Notes: a model not told the origin generated them from the letters alone. Counted from the stretch's first letter, positions 1-8,111 are shown. The stretch is 64,000 bases of DNA from Veillonellales bacterium (GCA_039680175.1 JBDKTO010000067.1:96530-160529), one strand, 5' to 3'. Numbers and translations are program-made.

Positions 1-665
1 TATTGGGCAAATGTGACTTGTTTATCACTTCCCTGTTCGATTAACTGTTGTACAAAATTCTCACTGATCCAACCGTTCAAACCAAACTGGGCTAACTTAT
101 TGTATACATCGGCCACCGTAATCTGCTGATAGCCATAAATATCCGGATAAACTGCCAGAGAAACCTCTCCTTTGCCGTTGACCCTGATTTTAATACGTTC
201 ATAAGTGACCTGTACCGGTGTACCGCAGCCAATAATTTCAAACAATTCTTCGGCATCCGCTTCATTCATACGGACACAGCCATTTGATACTGCCAAGCCA
301 ATAGTCCATGCTGCGTTCGTTCCATGAATACCATACAAAGGCAAAAATCCCATCCACCGATATCCCAGGGGATTGTCCGGCCCGGATTCTACAACGTAAC
401 CTCGTCCAGGAGGAATCCAAACCGGATTCACCTCCATATTAGTAATCGAATAGCTGCCTAAGGGCGTTTGGGTCGATGGTTTGCCAATTGCAATGGGGTA
501 TTCCTTAACCAAGGTAGTCCCTGAATACAATTCCAATGTCCGGCTGGGCAGATTAATAACAATTCCCGGTGATTCTATAACAGCCATCCGGGCATTGACC
601 GGAGCCAAGGACAGAAATAAAAATAAAGCAGCGTAAACTGCCTTTTTAAAAATAGACACAAGCAT
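1..665 (-). CDS. L,D-transpeptidase (YkuD family), cut by the window edge
   Basis: Secreted cell-wall enzyme expected to form 3-3 cross-links in peptidoglycan. I translated it by hand: it opens with ATG at 665 after a GAGGAAGGG ribosome site and stays open for 221 codons to the left edge, so the C-terminus is missing. Residues 1 to about 25 form a signal peptide (MLVSIFKK, a hydrophobic stretch, then PVNA). The YkuD catalytic signature is visible as H114-G-T and, 13 residues on, S127-N-G-C130-V-R, with Cys130 the predicted nucleophile. After the catalytic domain the chain continues for about 85 residues. Its end may resemble a peptidoglycan-binding domain, but that cannot be judged here. The family call is secure; substrate and regulation are not known from the sequence. 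Confidence 0.88.
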   Translation of the reverse strand, partial: MLVSIFKKAVYAALFLFLSLAPVNARMAVIESPGIVINLPSRTLELYSGTTLVKEYPIAIGKPSTQTPLGSYSITNMEVNPVWIPPGRGYVVESGPDNPLGYRWMGFLPLYGIHGTNAAWTIGLAVSNGCVRMNEADAEELFEIIGCGTPVQVTYERIKIRVNGKGEVSLAVYPDIYGYQQITVADVYNKLAQFGLNGWISENFVQQLIEQGSDKQVTFAQ

Positions 666-747
666 CCCTTCCTCGCAAAAAATTAGACACATTACACATA
701 TATGAAGAACGGCTCAGGGTTATGCTATGTCTGTACTCTTATTTATA

Positions 748-1896
748 TTATTGTAAATTAAGAATTTGCTGATGGAGTACCGATATTTGATTCAGTCGAT
801 CATCGACGATTGGCAGATAGACATGAACTTTTGTTCCGCCCTTATCGCCAGCACTAATATTAATAAAACCACCATGTTCAGCGACAATTCGATGGGCGAT
901 CGGTAATCCGAGTCCAAAACGATCCAGCTTAGTTGTATAAAAAGGCTCAAAAACTCTAGGCAAAATTTCTTGCGAAACCCCGGAACCGGTGTCGGAAATA
1001 GATATTACCAGCATATTGAGGTCAGCGTTTAACCATGATTTAAGCGTTAAAATCCCTTCGTCTGCCATAGCCTCCATGGCATTTTGAATAATATTTACCA
1101 GAGCCTGCTCCAGTAAATTTCCATCGGCTGTTATTGTCGGTAATGACGGATCCAGCTGCTTATGAATCGCAATTTTTTCACCGCCAAATTGCTTGAAATT
1201 AAGCAATAATGCCTTTTCTATGCGAAGATTCATATTCACTTCAGGAATTTTTTCAACCGTTGGTTTGGCAAACAGCACCAATTCTTTTACTACGTCATTA
1301 ATATAAGAAACCTCACCCAGTAGCATCTCCAATATATCCCGTCGCACCGTATATTGATCGTCTTTCAACCGTGTGAGCATCACCTGTAAATAGCCACTGA
1401 TAGTAGTCAATGGCGTCCGGACATGATGGGCCACCCCGGCAGCCAATTCACCCAAGGACATTAACATTTGAGTTGTTTGAATCTGTTTAATGGCAGCACG
1501 AACGGCAGATACATCCTGTATAATCACAATCATGCCGCTAACCCGTCCCGTTGAATCTAATAACTTTAATGTATCTACGTGCAAATACAATACTTGCTCT
1601 TTTATGGTCAATTTTAAACTTGTAGTTTTTATATCATCATGCTCAGGAAAAGAAAATATCTTTAAAAAGCTGGCCCCATAGTCTCGAAAGACGTCTTCAA
1701 CCCGTTTTCCCATTACGTTGGCGCGTTCAATCCCACAAACCCGTTCCGCTTCCCGATTCAAACTTTTTATACGCAAAAAACTGTCCAGACACATAATGCC
1801 GTTGGTCGTTGTTTCAAAAAACTCTTTATATTCATCATCACGGGACAGATAAATTACTTTGTCATGGAGTGACTCGGCAAAATGCATACTTTCCAT
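748..1896 (-). CDS. Orphan PAS-domain sensor histidine kinase, candidate Spo0A kinase
   Basis: A soluble 382-residue kinase without membrane segments. A PAS domain (about residues 20-130) is followed by HisKA and HATPase_c domains. The ATPase has the N box (NIIQNAMEAM), G1 box (DTGSGV), F box (EPFYTTK) and G2 box (GLGLPIAHRI). The phosphoacceptor motif reads AHHVRTPL (H157): the acidic residue that normally follows the histidine is His158. No response regulator lies beside it, so it is an orphan. A SigH-type promoter sits at 1932-1956 and two Spo0A-box sequences lie further upstream, which suggests a role in sporulation initiation; that role is inference. Met4 (1887) is an alternative start, with AAGGAG nine bases upstream. 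Confidence 0.85.
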   Translation of the reverse strand: MESMHFAESLHDKVIYLSRDDEYKEFFETTTNGIMCLDSFLRIKSLNREAERVCGIERANVMGKRVEDVFRDYGASFLKIFSFPEHDDIKTTSLKLTIKEQVLYLHVDTLKLLDSTGRVSGMIVIIQDVSAVRAAIKQIQTTQMLMSLGELAAGVAHHVRTPLTTISGYLQVMLTRLKDDQYTVRRDILEMLLGEVSYINDVVKELVLFAKPTVEKIPEVNMNLRIEKALLLNFKQFGGEKIAIHKQLDPSLPTITADGNLLEQALVNIIQNAMEAMADEGILTLKSWLNADLNMLVISISDTGSGVSQEILPRVFEPFYTTKLDRFGLGLPIAHRIVAEHGGFINISAGDKGGTKVHVYLPIVDDRLNQISVLHQQILNLQ

Positions 1897-2215
1897 CTCC
1901 TTTTCTCCTAATATGTAAGGTGATACATAACATTCTTGTAAATATTTGTATTTCCTGCTAAAAATGCCGAATTACTTTTCGTAAAAATGTGACACTTTCT
2001 TCTAATTTGAAATTTCAACTGTCGAATTATATGACAGAATGCTAGGAGACTTTGAGTTTCCTGATTTCATCTACCACTCATTTTCGACAATAACCTTACG
2101 ATTTCAGGTAGCTCACTTTTACCAATAGATATCAGCCGGCAATTATTTACATATTTTATTTATATTTACATATATTTACAATATATAAGCGTTAAATTTT
2201 TTTATGTCTCTATCA
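1897..2215. other. AT-rich intergenic region with two Spo0A-box-like sites
   Basis: No gene is seen here. It holds the SigH-type promoter listed separately and two copies of the seven-base Spo0A box TGTCGAA: one on the plus strand at 2020-2026 and one on the minus strand at 2089-2083. The first sits inside the inverted repeat CTGTC-N9-GACAG. The right part (2140-2190) is a run of TTTACATAT-like repeats, strongly AT-rich. Confidence 0.4.
1932..1956 (-). promoter_or_regulatory. SigH-type promoter of the histidine kinase
   Basis: On the minus strand AGGAAAT (1956-1950) is followed after exactly 14 bases by GAAT (1935-1932). This matches the Bacillus SigH pattern RnAGGAwWW / GAAT and the spacing of the spoVG promoter. 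It lies about 40-60 bases upstream of the kinase start. Confidence 0.7.
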
Positions 2216-2244
2216 TTGACAATAATCCTTGTCAATGATAAAAT
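2216..2244 (+). promoter_or_regulatory. SigA promoter of tRNA-Leu, overlapped by a 12-bp inverted repeat
   Basis: TTGACA (2216-2221), a 17-base spacer and TAAAAT (2239-2244) form a near-consensus SigA promoter about 35 bases upstream of the tRNA. A perfect inverted repeat (TATCATTGACAA, six bases, TTGTCAATGATA; 2211-2240) covers the -35 element and most of the spacer, so it could be an operator. Confidence 0.7.
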
Positions 2245-2276
2245 ACTATTTGTCCGCACGATACGCAACATAAAAT

Positions 2277-2364
2277 GCCGAAGTGGCGGAATTGGCAGAC
2301 GCACTTGACTCAAAATCAAGCGTAGTTACCCTACGTGCCGGTTCGAGTCCGGCCTTCGGCACCA
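2277..2364 (+). tRNA. tRNA-Leu (anticodon CAA)
   Basis: Cloverleaf of 88 bases with the acceptor stem GCCGAAG/CTTCGGC, a T-arm carrying GGTTCGAGTCC and an encoded CCA end. The anticodon arm CTTGA-CTCAAAA-TCAAG gives anticodon CAA, reading UUG. The long variable arm (CGTAG TTACC CTACG) is the class II arm expected of tRNA-Leu. Confidence 0.97.
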
Positions 2365-2470
2365 CGTAAATCAAAGCTTTCAAGGTTTTCACCTGAGGGC
2401 TTATTTTTTTATCTGTACAGCAACTCAAGAACTCGATTATGGTTCGGTCCTTTCTGAAAAAGCTTCCAGT

Positions 2471-2510
2471 ACTAAAAAAAACCACATCCATGGATGTGGT
2501 TTTTTTTAGT
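2471..2510. terminator. Perfect 40-base bidirectional terminator
   Basis: ACTAAAAAAAACCACATCCA is followed at once by its exact reverse complement, giving a hairpin with A-rich and T-rich flanks. It can end transcription from the tRNA on the plus strand and from the DUF4931 gene on the minus strand. Confidence 0.9.
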
Positions 2511-2512
2511 AT

Positions 2513-3295
2513 TCATTTATTCGCTTCCTGATTGAAATAAAATGCTTGAACTTGTTTCACATTTTTGTCAAGCTGATTGGATACGTGAGGAATGGAATAC
2601 CCAATAAATAGTGGCGACGTAACAAACCGGGGCATAATTTTCGCAATAATCTGCTCTTTCACTTGGTAAAAAAAGATATTATAACTGTTGCATTTCTTAT
2701 GAAAGTGATTTAATAAGTAATGAGCAATAATCTGAATATAGTCAGCCATTTGATCAATGTAAGCCAAATCATCTAAAATTACATTAAACTCAGTGAACCC
2801 CACTTTAGGCTTTGTAGTCAGATTCAGTTCCACGCCTGACCGCCTGTCAACTACTATCCCCTGAAAGGATTCTTCCGGTACCCGTTCCTGGCAATCAATA
2901 TACTGTAACCCTACGATCTGCATGTGTGGGTGTCGAATCGTTCCGCCGGAAAAAGGCCCATGGTTTTTAAAAAAAATAACGGAGGTATAGTTCTTACTTT
3001 GTATCATTTCCAGCCACTTTTCCACTCCAAACCGAATAACTGCGTGCAACTGTTCCTTAGAGTACCGGGATAGTTCGGAACAGCAATCCTTCGTCTCGAT
3101 AATTACGGTCTGAAAAGCATCCTGCAGTACAGGGTACTTATTTTTGATCCATAAAATATCGCCTCGCTGTTCAAGAATACCTTCCAGTTTGCTACGATCA
3201 CAAAAAGGACACTTTGCTTCCGTATGAATAATATTTTCCGGTTTTAGACTGCCAATATCCGAATTAAAACAAAGATGACTGCCAAGACTGCGCAT
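2513..3295 (-). CDS. DUF4931 / HIT-like, galactose-1-phosphate uridylyltransferase-related protein
   Basis: A 260-residue cytoplasmic protein related to the GalT branch of the HIT superfamily. It has an N-terminal CPFC pair typical of the zinc site of GalT-type proteins and the histidine motif HPHMQIVGL (about residue 142), which corresponds to the HxH nucleotidyl-transfer site. This fits a nucleotidyltransferase or nucleotide hydrolase. The substrate is unknown and the protein is shorter than true GalT, so I do not assign galT. The start is supported by AAAGGAG seven bases before the ATG. It is a single gene ending in the shared terminator at 2471-2510. Confidence 0.75.
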   Translation of the reverse strand: MRSLGSHLCFNSDIGSLKPENIIHTEAKCPFCDRSKLEGILEQRGDILWIKNKYPVLQDAFQTVIIETKDCCSELSRYSKEQLHAVIRFGVEKWLEMIQSKNYTSVIFFKNHGPFSGGTIRHPHMQIVGLQYIDCQERVPEESFQGIVVDRRSGVELNLTTKPKVGFTEFNVILDDLAYIDQMADYIQIIAHYLLNHFHKKCNSYNIFFYQVKEQIIAKIMPRFVTSPLFIGYSIPHVSNQLDKNVKQVQAFYFNQEANK

Positions 3296-3374
3296 AAATT
3301 GACTCCTTTGAGATAGTTTTTTCTATCTCTTTAAAATATTCAACTTTCGACGTGCAGATACCTGCTAATCGTAC

Positions 3375-3713
3375 TCATTTTATCTGTCCGTGTACCGCCA
3401 GCCAAATACAAGGCGGATTATTGGATGTCCACTCTACCCGATGCCGCTGATGTGCCGGAATCAATACCCAATCGCCTGGACCTATGTCGCGCACATGACC
3501 GTCTTCCCAACTCATCCGTGCCTGCCCTTGAAGCAAGGCGACCCATTCATCCCTCTCTTGGTCATACCAAAAACCGGGTGGGGATGATTGACCAGTAGAA
3601 ACTATGCGTTCAATTAAAATTCCTTTATCCGGAAGAATAGGTTCGACAACCTCCCGTTCCGGCAAATCTGGCGACAACTCAAAAAGATTCACGGCTGATT
3701 CCCTTCTTCTCAT
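3375..3713 (-). CDS. Small cupin-domain protein
   Basis: A 112-residue single-domain cupin. The core strand motifs are GFWYDQERDEWVALLQG and PGDWVLIPAHQRHRVEW, and the histidine cluster near the C-terminus (AHQRHRV) offers metal ligands. The small size and isolated position fit the many metal-binding cupins whose substrate is unknown. I place the start at the ATG at 3713 because conserved family sequence begins close to it (VNLFELSPDLPERE). A longer form from a TTG at 3749 is possible, and neither start has a strong ribosome site. Confidence 0.75.
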   Translation of the reverse strand: MRRRESAVNLFELSPDLPEREVVEPILPDKGILIERIVSTGQSSPPGFWYDQERDEWVALLQGQARMSWEDGHVRDIGPGDWVLIPAHQRHRVEWTSNNPPCIWLAVHGQIK

Positions 3714-3800
3714 GACTATCTTAGTGATACTATTTTCATAGCAACACAAACCTATTCCGCTATTGCTGTCAATTTATTATAATTTTTCTTTTTGTTCTAT

Positions 3801-3847
3801 ATTTCCTGCTTGTTATATTCCCCTTTTATGAAAATTAAGCAGGAAAA
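3801..3847. promoter_or_regulatory. Inverted pair of SigH -35-like elements between divergent genes
   Basis: TTTCCTGCTT (3802-3811) and its exact reverse complement AAGCAGGAAA (3837-3846) flank 25 bases between the divergent cupin and YgjP genes. Each half points an AGGAAA element towards one gene. The -10 matches are poor: CAAT after 14 bases on the plus strand and AAAA on the minus strand. The pair could therefore be a weak double promoter or an operator. Confidence 0.4.
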
Positions 3848-3899
3848 CGCAATTCAATGACCAATTCATACTTAAATACAATTATGAGGAATACTGAAT

Positions 3900-4628
3900 A
3901 TGCAATATATTACTCTTTTCGAACATCTTTTGGAATACAGCGTCACCTATCAAAAAAGGCGAAAAACGCTCCGTATCAAACTATTGGATAAAAACAAATT
4001 AGAAATAACGGCTCCCTTTAACTATTCTAAGGCCGATATTCGAGAAATTATTCAGAGTAAGCAAAAATGGATTCTGACTCAAGTAGAAAAATTGACCGCT
4101 ATTGAAAATAATCCGGTCAATAAATCAGTAAACCACGGATCTTCTATTTTATTTTTAGGCAAACCTTATACCCTTTCTATCTCTTACTATCAAAGTCAGA
4201 AACCAAGGGTAATAGAACAAGAAAATAACATTTTTTTACAGTTGCCTTCTGCAACAGCAGGAATTGGAACAATGAATCCCGAATTTGTATTAAAGCAATG
4301 GTATGTAGAATCCGCCGGAAAAATATTGGCTGACAAAACAGCAGCCTGGGCAGCTAAAATCGGCGTTTCGCCACAGCGCATCTGCATTAAAGAGCAGAGA
4401 ACCCGCTGGGGCAGCTGTTCCACCAGGGGCAACATCAACTACAATTGGCGAATTATTATGGCCCCACCGCCGGTAATTGATTATCTGGTGATCCATGAAC
4501 TTTGTCACTTACTGGTACTCAATCATTCAAGCCAGTTTTGGCAGCAGGTAGCAAATTACTTACCTGAATTCAAACAACATCGGGATTGGTTGCGAATCAA
4601 CGGCCGGCTGCTAACCGGAATTCTATGA
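3900..4628 (+). CDS. YgjP-like (DUF45) zinc metallopeptidase-domain protein
   Basis: A 242-residue soluble protein of the SprT/WLM-like family once called DUF45. The zinc site is H199-E200-L-C-H203 followed by N208-H209 and SQFW, giving HExxH plus a third histidine. The upstream motif RTRWGSCS is also diagnostic of the family. A protease role is assumed from the fold; real substrates are uncertain, and one family member has been reported to act on UTP. It is the first gene of a tight three-gene operon with an Old Yellow Enzyme 16 bases downstream and a SIMPL protein. The start has GAGG ten bases upstream. Confidence 0.85.
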   Translation: MQYITLFEHLLEYSVTYQKRRKTLRIKLLDKNKLEITAPFNYSKADIREIIQSKQKWILTQVEKLTAIENNPVNKSVNHGSSILFLGKPYTLSISYYQSQKPRVIEQENNIFLQLPSATAGIGTMNPEFVLKQWYVESAGKILADKTAAWAAKIGVSPQRICIKEQRTRWGSCSTRGNINYNWRIIMAPPPVIDYLVIHELCHLLVLNHSSQFWQQVANYLPEFKQHRDWLRINGRLLTGIL

Positions 4629-4644
4629 CGACTGGAGGAAAATA

Positions 4645-5745
4645 ATGAGTGTTTTATTTGAACCAATTTCCATCGGATCAATGGTAGTGAAAAATCGTTT
4701 TGTCCGCTCAGCAACTCAGGACACTCTTGGCAACGAAGATGGCAGCATTTCCGAAAAGGAGATATTACTCTATCGCCGCTTGGCAGAAAATGACGTCGGC
4801 TTAATCATCACGGCCCATTCTTATGTTCAACATCCCCTAGGCCGGGGAAGCATCCGCCAAAATGGCATCTTCAACGACTCCTTAATCGAAGGCTATCAAC
4901 GACTTGCCGCCGCCGTACACCCCTACGGCAGCAAATTAGTCCTGCAGATTTCTCATGCCGGACGCCAAACTGCCGTTGACTTACCTGCCGGGGAGCAAGC
5001 TATAGCACCGTCGGCGGTAACAGACAACAGTACCGGTATAACTCCACGGGCGATGACAAGCGACGAAATCAGCCAGCTGATTCATGCTTTTGTCGAGGCT
5101 ATGGTACGGGCAAAACGCTCCGGCTGTGATGGTGTACAGCTCCATATTGCCCATGGTTATTGTCTTTCCCAGTTCTTATCCCCCTACACGAACCGGCGAA
5201 CCGATGAATGGGGCGGCTGCATCAAAAATAGAACCCGAATTTTAAAAGAAATCATTCTACAAGGCAAACAGCTTATCGGTGACGATTATCCCGTTCTGGT
5301 CAAACTTAACTCCACCGACGGCTACAGCGGAGCCGGGTATCTTTGCCTGCAGGATGTGCTATATACAGCCAGACTTTTAGAAAGCTTGGGAGTATCCGCT
5401 ATTGAAGTGAGCGGCGGTATTCGCGAGTCAAAAAAAGTAATGTCCCAGCCAAATATCCGTCAGCCGGAACAGGAAGCCTACTTCGCTCCGGCGGCAAAAA
5501 AAATAAAAGCCGTAGTAAACATCCCGGTTATCTTGGTAGGCGGTATCCGTTCCCTGTCTGTCATGGAAGATTTAATCACAAGGCAGACTACCGACTTAAT
5601 CTCTTTAAGCCGGCCTTTTGTCAAAGAACCTGATTTGGTAAACCGGTTGCGCCATAGCCAGACCAAAGCTGCCTGTGTATCCTGCAATGCCTGTTTTAGC
5701 CCAAACGGACTACAATGCTATTATACCGGAGGAATAAATAAATGA
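4645..5745 (+). CDS. NADH:flavin oxidoreductase, Old Yellow Enzyme family
   Basis: A 366-residue FMN-dependent TIM-barrel reductase, probably acting on activated C=C bonds. The FMN and substrate motifs are plain: SHAGRQ, HIAHGYCLSQFLSP, then NRRTDEWGG. The C-terminus ends shortly after a Cys cluster (CVSCNAC, with a further Cys eight residues on), which resembles the [4Fe-4S] site of the 2,4-dienoyl-CoA reductase branch. The flavodoxin-like FAD/NAD(P) domain of those enzymes is absent, so an electron donor would have to be separate. GGAGG precedes the ATG. The stop codon overlaps the next start as ATGA, so translation is coupled. Confidence 0.9.
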   Translation: MSVLFEPISIGSMVVKNRFVRSATQDTLGNEDGSISEKEILLYRRLAENDVGLIITAHSYVQHPLGRGSIRQNGIFNDSLIEGYQRLAAAVHPYGSKLVLQISHAGRQTAVDLPAGEQAIAPSAVTDNSTGITPRAMTSDEISQLIHAFVEAMVRAKRSGCDGVQLHIAHGYCLSQFLSPYTNRRTDEWGGCIKNRTRILKEIILQGKQLIGDDYPVLVKLNSTDGYSGAGYLCLQDVLYTARLLESLGVSAIEVSGGIRESKKVMSQPNIRQPEQEAYFAPAAKKIKAVVNIPVILVGGIRSLSVMEDLITRQTTDLISLSRPFVKEPDLVNRLRHSQTKAACVSCNACFSPNGLQCYYTGGINK

Positions 5746-6449
5746 GATGGAGTAAAATTGCAACACTGTTGTTAGTATTGCTACTGTTAAGTTCTGTAGC
5801 CCAAGCCAAAGATATCCCCGCCGTCAGTACGGTGACTGTGCAAGGTACTGGTGAAATGGATGTTATCCCGGATCAGGCAATGATTAAAATCGGCATCGTC
5901 TCGAATGCGGATACTGCTGAAGCAGCGCAAACTGATAATGCCCGGTTGACTACTGCTGTCCTGCAAAAACTGCAATCAATAGACAGCGTGAATCAAGCTA
6001 AACTACGTACAGCCTCATATGGTTTTTCCCCTGTGTATGGCACAGACCAGGACAAAAGCAAACCGCCGCTTATTATCGGCTACCGTGCCAGCAATACGAT
6101 TATGGCGGTTATTGAAGATCCAGCCCAGGTTGGCAGTGTCATTGATGCTGCGCTGACATCTGGCGCCAATCAAATTTCCGGAATCCAGTTTCAGGAAAAA
6201 GATGAGTTCCAGATAAAACAGGCAGCGCTACAATTAGCAGTTAAAGAAGCTGCCGCAAAAGCGGAAGCTATCGCCGCTGCCATAGATAAACATCTGGGCC
6301 GGGTAGTCGAAATCAATGAAGGCGGGGTAAGCATGCAACTGCCGGAAAATGATCGGTTCCTTTTAAAGGCGAGTGCAGCAGCCACCCCGGTGCTTCCCGG
6401 TACAATCCATATGAATGCTTCCGTTACTATCGTTTATGAGCTTCAGTAA
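5742..6449 (+). CDS. SIMPL-domain (DUF541) exported protein
   Basis: A 235-residue protein with a clear signal peptide (MRWSKIATLLLVLLLLSS, then VAQAK). The SIMPL/DUF541 fold follows: an opening VTVQGTGEMDVIPDQAMIKIG strand pattern, then IGYRASNTIMAVIED and LAVKEAAAKAEAIAAAI. Members are periplasmic or surface proteins implicated in stress tolerance, without an enzymatic activity. It overlaps the oxidoreductase by four bases and is the last gene of the operon. Its end overlaps the convergent membrane protein by seven bases, and no separate terminator lies between them. Confidence 0.88.
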   Translation: MRWSKIATLLLVLLLLSSVAQAKDIPAVSTVTVQGTGEMDVIPDQAMIKIGIVSNADTAEAAQTDNARLTTAVLQKLQSIDSVNQAKLRTASYGFSPVYGTDQDKSKPPLIIGYRASNTIMAVIEDPAQVGSVIDAALTSGANQISGIQFQEKDEFQIKQAALQLAVKEAAAKAEAIAAAIDKHLGRVVEINEGGVSMQLPENDRFLLKASAAATPVLPGTIHMNASVTIVYELQ

Positions 6450-6961
6450 CTAGTCAGTCTTTTTACTCTTCGACTAACGATTGTCGCCAAGAATCCCCCT
6501 GCCAGGGTAGTCACAAGCTGCGGCCAGCTCATAACAAACAGGATTCCAGCTGCAATTTTGGGTGGAATAGCAATAAACGATAAAAGCCAGACAAAAGATA
6601 CATACAAAAACAAAGTTTTACCTAAAGCTGCCAGAGAAACGCTCTGCCAGCTTTTCCATTTCCCGCCTAACCAAAACAGTCTGCTGTACAAGATGTTACC
6701 AATCGCCACTGGTAGAATGAATACCGGCAGCGGCAGCAGTTGTTGAAAATAAGCAACGCAGGGTGCCAACAGCGAAATCAGTAATGCACCCCGTAACCCC
6801 GTTGTTTCAACAGCCACCAGCAAACAGGCGTTTACCAGACTGCCGATAATAAAAGTAGTAGCAAATACCGGCAACGGCAACAATAGCCTAAGTGACTGAA
6901 ATAATAATGTCAATGCCAGCAGCAATGCAGTTCTGGCCAAGCGTTTATTTCCTGCTACCAT
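6443..6961 (-). CDS. Small integral membrane protein, possibly an ECF transporter S component
   Basis: A 172-residue protein with five or six hydrophobic segments and short charged ends (MVAGNKRLAR and RRVKRLTSY). Length and topology resemble substrate-binding S components of energy-coupling-factor transporters, and the N-terminal run ARTALLLALTLLFQSLRL resembles the first helix of several of them. No ECF ATPase or T component lies in the window, so the substrate cannot be guessed. A MreD-like membrane protein is an alternative. It stands alone, convergent with the SIMPL gene. Confidence 0.5.
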   Translation of the reverse strand: MVAGNKRLARTALLLALTLLFQSLRLLLPLPVFATTFIIGSLVNACLLVAVETTGLRGALLISLLAPCVAYFQQLLPLPVFILPVAIGNILYSRLFWLGGKWKSWQSVSLAALGKTLFLYVSFVWLLSFIAIPPKIAAGILFVMSWPQLVTTLAGGFLATIVSRRVKRLTSY

Positions 6962-7033
6962 TTTCCCACCATCTCTCTGTTATAAAAATCCCATTGCTTA
7001 AACATTATGTAGTTTAAGTGCCAATCTAATTTT

Positions 7034-7071
7034 AGAAAAGCGCCGTACTCGCTAGAGTACAGCGCTTTTCT
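7034..7071. terminator. Terminator hairpin after the 7.1-kb membrane protein gene
   Basis: AGAAAAGCGCCGTACTC pairs with GAGTACAGCGCTTTTCT around the loop GCTA, with one mismatch. It overlaps the stop codon of the minus-strand gene at 7070 and has A- and T-runs on both sides, so it can work in both directions. Confidence 0.85.
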
Positions 7072-7399
7072 ATTTATGCCATTTATGCCGCAGTGTAACC
7101 CTTCTGCCCCTATTATTCTTGCCGCCAAACATCACCCAGGCAACTAAGGCTAAAGCAGCTAAATTTCCTAATAATCCATCCAATATATTAATATCAACCA
7201 AAATATTAATAAGCGTCAGTCCACCTAAAAACATCATGCTTTTTTTCAAATTTATGAATGAACAGCGCCGTAATAGAATATAAGAAATCCCTAATACAAT
7301 AAAATCGACGGCTACCCATATCCAACTATTTACTATAAAGTATTTGACAATCGCACCACAAATCATAGCCGTAAAAACCTGCAGCCAAACTTGATCCAA
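7070..7399 (-). CDS. Small membrane protein of unknown function
   Basis: A 109-residue protein with about four hydrophobic segments and a basic C-terminal tail (NNRGRRVTLRHKWHK). I do not recognise a family. The longest reading frame opens at 7423, but its first codons contain the ribosome site AAAGGAGG. I therefore place the true start at the TTG at 7399, ten bases after that site. The stop codon lies at the edge of a strong terminator. It stands alone between a convergent-side membrane gene and a divergent hypothetical gene, so context gives no clue to function. Confidence 0.6.
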   Translation of the reverse strand: MDQVWLQVFTAMICGAIVKYFIVNSWIWVAVDFIVLGISYILLRRCSFINLKKSMMFLGGLTLINILVDINILDGLLGNLAALALVAWVMFGGKNNRGRRVTLRHKWHK

Positions 7400-7597
7400 A
7401 AGATATCTGCCTCCTTTATACAATCTCAGACTAAAACATAGTTTATTATTTATTATCCTATCATTGGTCTATTAGATAAGTCAAACGAAAGTAAAAGTTG
7501 ATAAACACAAATAAATAATTTTTTTACAAATATATCATATAGTTTCCCAATATTGAGCATACTTTACTATAAATAATTAGTTTTAGGAGTGATATGG

Positions 7598-7942
7598 ATG
7601 GATTTCTCGTTTACCTTATTTGAACCCCATAGAGAACGAAATGAAAGGCCTGCCGAACCTATTGTGGCAATAGGACCAAACGGAAGAATCGTTTTCAATA
7701 AAAAAGCGACAGAAATGTTAAATGGTCAGCAGTTTTGCATGCTAGGGTATGATGGAGAAAATAACACAGTGGGCCTGCTTCCTTTGCTTGATAGAAAAAC
7801 AAATGCCTTTCCCATTCGTTATGCCGCAAAGGGAGCTTATATTGGTGCTAAAAAATTCTTTACTCATTTTAACATTTTGCCAACTCAATTGGTAGAAAAT
7901 AGCCCCCTTCCTGCCGGTAAATTCATTGGGATAAAATTATAG
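7598..7942 (+). CDS. Hypothetical 114-residue protein
   Basis: A soluble protein without signal peptide or membrane segment; I recognise no family. The middle has a pattern of short strands (PIVAIGPNGRIVFNKKATEML, cut here) that suggests a small beta-rich DNA- or ligand-binding fold, but this is speculation. The start at the ATG at 7598 is chosen because AGGAG lies eight bases upstream; a GTG at 7589 overlaps that site. It is a single gene followed by its own strong terminator at 7960-7987, which supports it as a real transcription unit. Confidence 0.6.
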   Translation: MDFSFTLFEPHRERNERPAEPIVAIGPNGRIVFNKKATEMLNGQQFCMLGYDGENNTVGLLPLLDRKTNAFPIRYAAKGAYIGAKKFFTHFNILPTQLVENSPLPAGKFIGIKL

Positions 7943-7959
7943 CCCACATTTCAGTATCA

Positions 7960-7987
7960 AACGAACGAGGAATTTTCCTCGTTCGTT
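7960..7987 (+). terminator. Rho-independent terminator
   Basis: AACGAACGAGGAA pairs perfectly with TTCCTCGTTCGTT around a two-base centre and is followed by CTCTTTTGTGATTTTTT. It ends the 7598 gene. Confidence 0.88.
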
Positions 7988-8111
7988 CTCTTTTGTGATT
8001 TTTTCTTTCCCCAATTTAAAATTCAAAAACAATTTGCTATTTTTTTATATAATGTTGTAGTATATTACTGCAGAAACTGTACAAACATTCATTATTTTGG
8101 AAGGAGTTCCC

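Noticed and set aside
2246..2491. 81-residue minus-strand open frame
   Set aside because: It lies antisense to tRNA-Leu and its terminator; the protein (GLEPARRVTT-like) is the usual spurious product of a reversed tRNA.
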